Positions 5,417-5,691 of a stretch of DNA of 5,691 nucleotides are shown here, one piece after another (the first letter of the stretch is position 1; each line of letters begins with the position of its first letter). A program made the translations under genes and the position numbers. The notes under the pieces were generated by a model. The model did not search any database. It had not been told where the DNA came from and worked only from the letters and a program-made list of their open reading frames with translations. The DNA lies in the NCBI GenBank assembly GCA_029863355.1, contig JAOTVO010000180.1, positions 1-5,691 of the forward strand, read 5' to 3'. Source of the stretch: Candidatus Krumholzibacteriia bacterium (GTDB taxonomy: Bacteria > Krumholzibacteriota > Krumholzibacteria > WVZY01 > JAKEHA01).

Positions 5417-5691
5417 CTACTCCAGCGGTATTTGGCTTCCGTTCTTGCCCAGCCAGGCCTCGAAGGTCTGCAGCGACGGGTTGAGCGAGCGGGCCGTCTC
5501 CAGCTTGCGCGCGCCGCAGAACGCGTCGTTGAAGTCGCGCTTGAACTGGAACATGTTGCCCATGTCATCCGCGCCGGGGAAACCGAAGCTGCGGTACGTC
5601 TCGGGCGGCACGTCGTTGTAACGCACCTCCTGGCCGATGGTCTTCGAGAGCGCCGCGGCCATCTGCGCGCCGGTCAGGTGCTCGCCGGCGA
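5417..5691 (-). CDS. NmrA-like NAD(P)-binding protein, C-terminal part
   Basis: Read on the minus strand, the frame enters at the right edge and ends at a TAG (complement 5417-5419), leaving 90 visible residues. It reads AGEHLTGAQMAAALSKTIGQ at the edge, then VRYNDVPPETYRSFGFPG, ADDMGNMFQFKRDF, and ends ARSLNPSLQTFEAWLGKNGSQIPLE. The GExLTGxxMAxxLSKxxG element, the FGFPGADDxGNMFxF stretch and the closing LNPxLQTFxxWL are the C-terminal pattern of NmrA-like/HSCARG proteins. These are atypical short-chain dehydrogenases with an N-terminal Rossmann domain that bind NAD(P), often as redox sensors rather than enzymes. The Rossmann motif itself is outside the window, so catalytic competence cannot be judged. 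The internal ATG at 5662 is not the start, since homologous sequence continues upstream of it. The gene converges on the sulfate operon and has no evident functional tie to it. Confidence 0.82.
   Translation of the reverse strand, partial: AGEHLTGAQMAAALSKTIGQEVRYNDVPPETYRSFGFPGADDMGNMFQFKRDFNDAFCGARKLETARSLNPSLQTFEAWLGKNGSQIPLE

Noticed and set aside
5289..5621. A plus-strand frame starting at an ATG that overlaps the cysA stop (ATGA), giving about 110 residues.
   Set aside because: The coupled-looking start is attractive. However, most of the frame is antisense to the clearly recognisable NmrA-like C-terminus, the protein shows no domain, and no Shine-Dalgarno sequence stands out.
1..5691. 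Search for tRNA or rRNA genes, CRISPR arrays, insertion sequences, attachment sites and long direct repeats.
   Set aside because: Reading both strands showed no tRNA-like cloverleaf, no regularly spaced repeats, no transposase and no paired terminal repeats. The window looks like ordinary chromosomal sequence.

Overview
The window is a high-GC piece (roughly two thirds G+C by eye) of a bacterial chromosome. Its core is a complete sulfate/thiosulfate ABC importer operon headed by an Rrf2-family regulator. The GC-rich codon use, the lipoprotein-type sulfate-binding protein and the mix of neighbours (a small membrane protein of the kind found beside succinate dehydrogenase, a LOG-like Rossmann protein, an NmrA-like oxidoreductase) suggest a soil or sediment bacterium. 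Acidobacteriota, Gemmatimonadota, Methylomirabilota/Rokubacteria or a deltaproteobacterial-grade group would fit. This placement is inference from gene content; the window holds no rRNA or phylogenetic marker.

Layout from left to right. Positions 1-168 (minus) are the N-terminal part of a small membrane protein running off the left edge. Positions 169-369 are a divergent intergenic region with a plausible promoter for the plus strand, a structured leader and a small hairpin with a T-tract. Positions 370-837 (plus) encode a TIGR00725/LOG-like protein. Positions 838-997 are a control region with a good -10 box directly followed by a perfect 7-7-7 inverted repeat. Positions 998-5292 (plus) hold five tightly packed genes: rrf2-type regulator, sulfate-binding lipoprotein (sbp/cysP type), cysT (cysU), cysW and cysA. 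Gene junctions are a GTGA overlap, a 21-base gap, a 16-base gap and an ATGA overlap. Positions 5417-5691 (minus) are the C-terminal 90 residues of an NmrA-like NAD(P)-binding protein, convergent to the operon and cut by the right edge.

How the genes fit together: the binding protein captures sulfate (or thiosulfate) outside the cytoplasmic membrane, CysT and CysW form the membrane channel, and CysA supplies ATP hydrolysis. The Rrf2 protein carries four cysteines in its C-terminal half and is the first gene of the operon. The inverted repeat just downstream of the -10 box is therefore a natural candidate for its operator, giving an autoregulated sulfur-uptake unit. Nothing here forms a clearly undescribed system. 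The points most worth checking are the operator, the four-cysteine sensor pattern, the lipid-anchored binding protein and the structured leader before the LOG-like gene.
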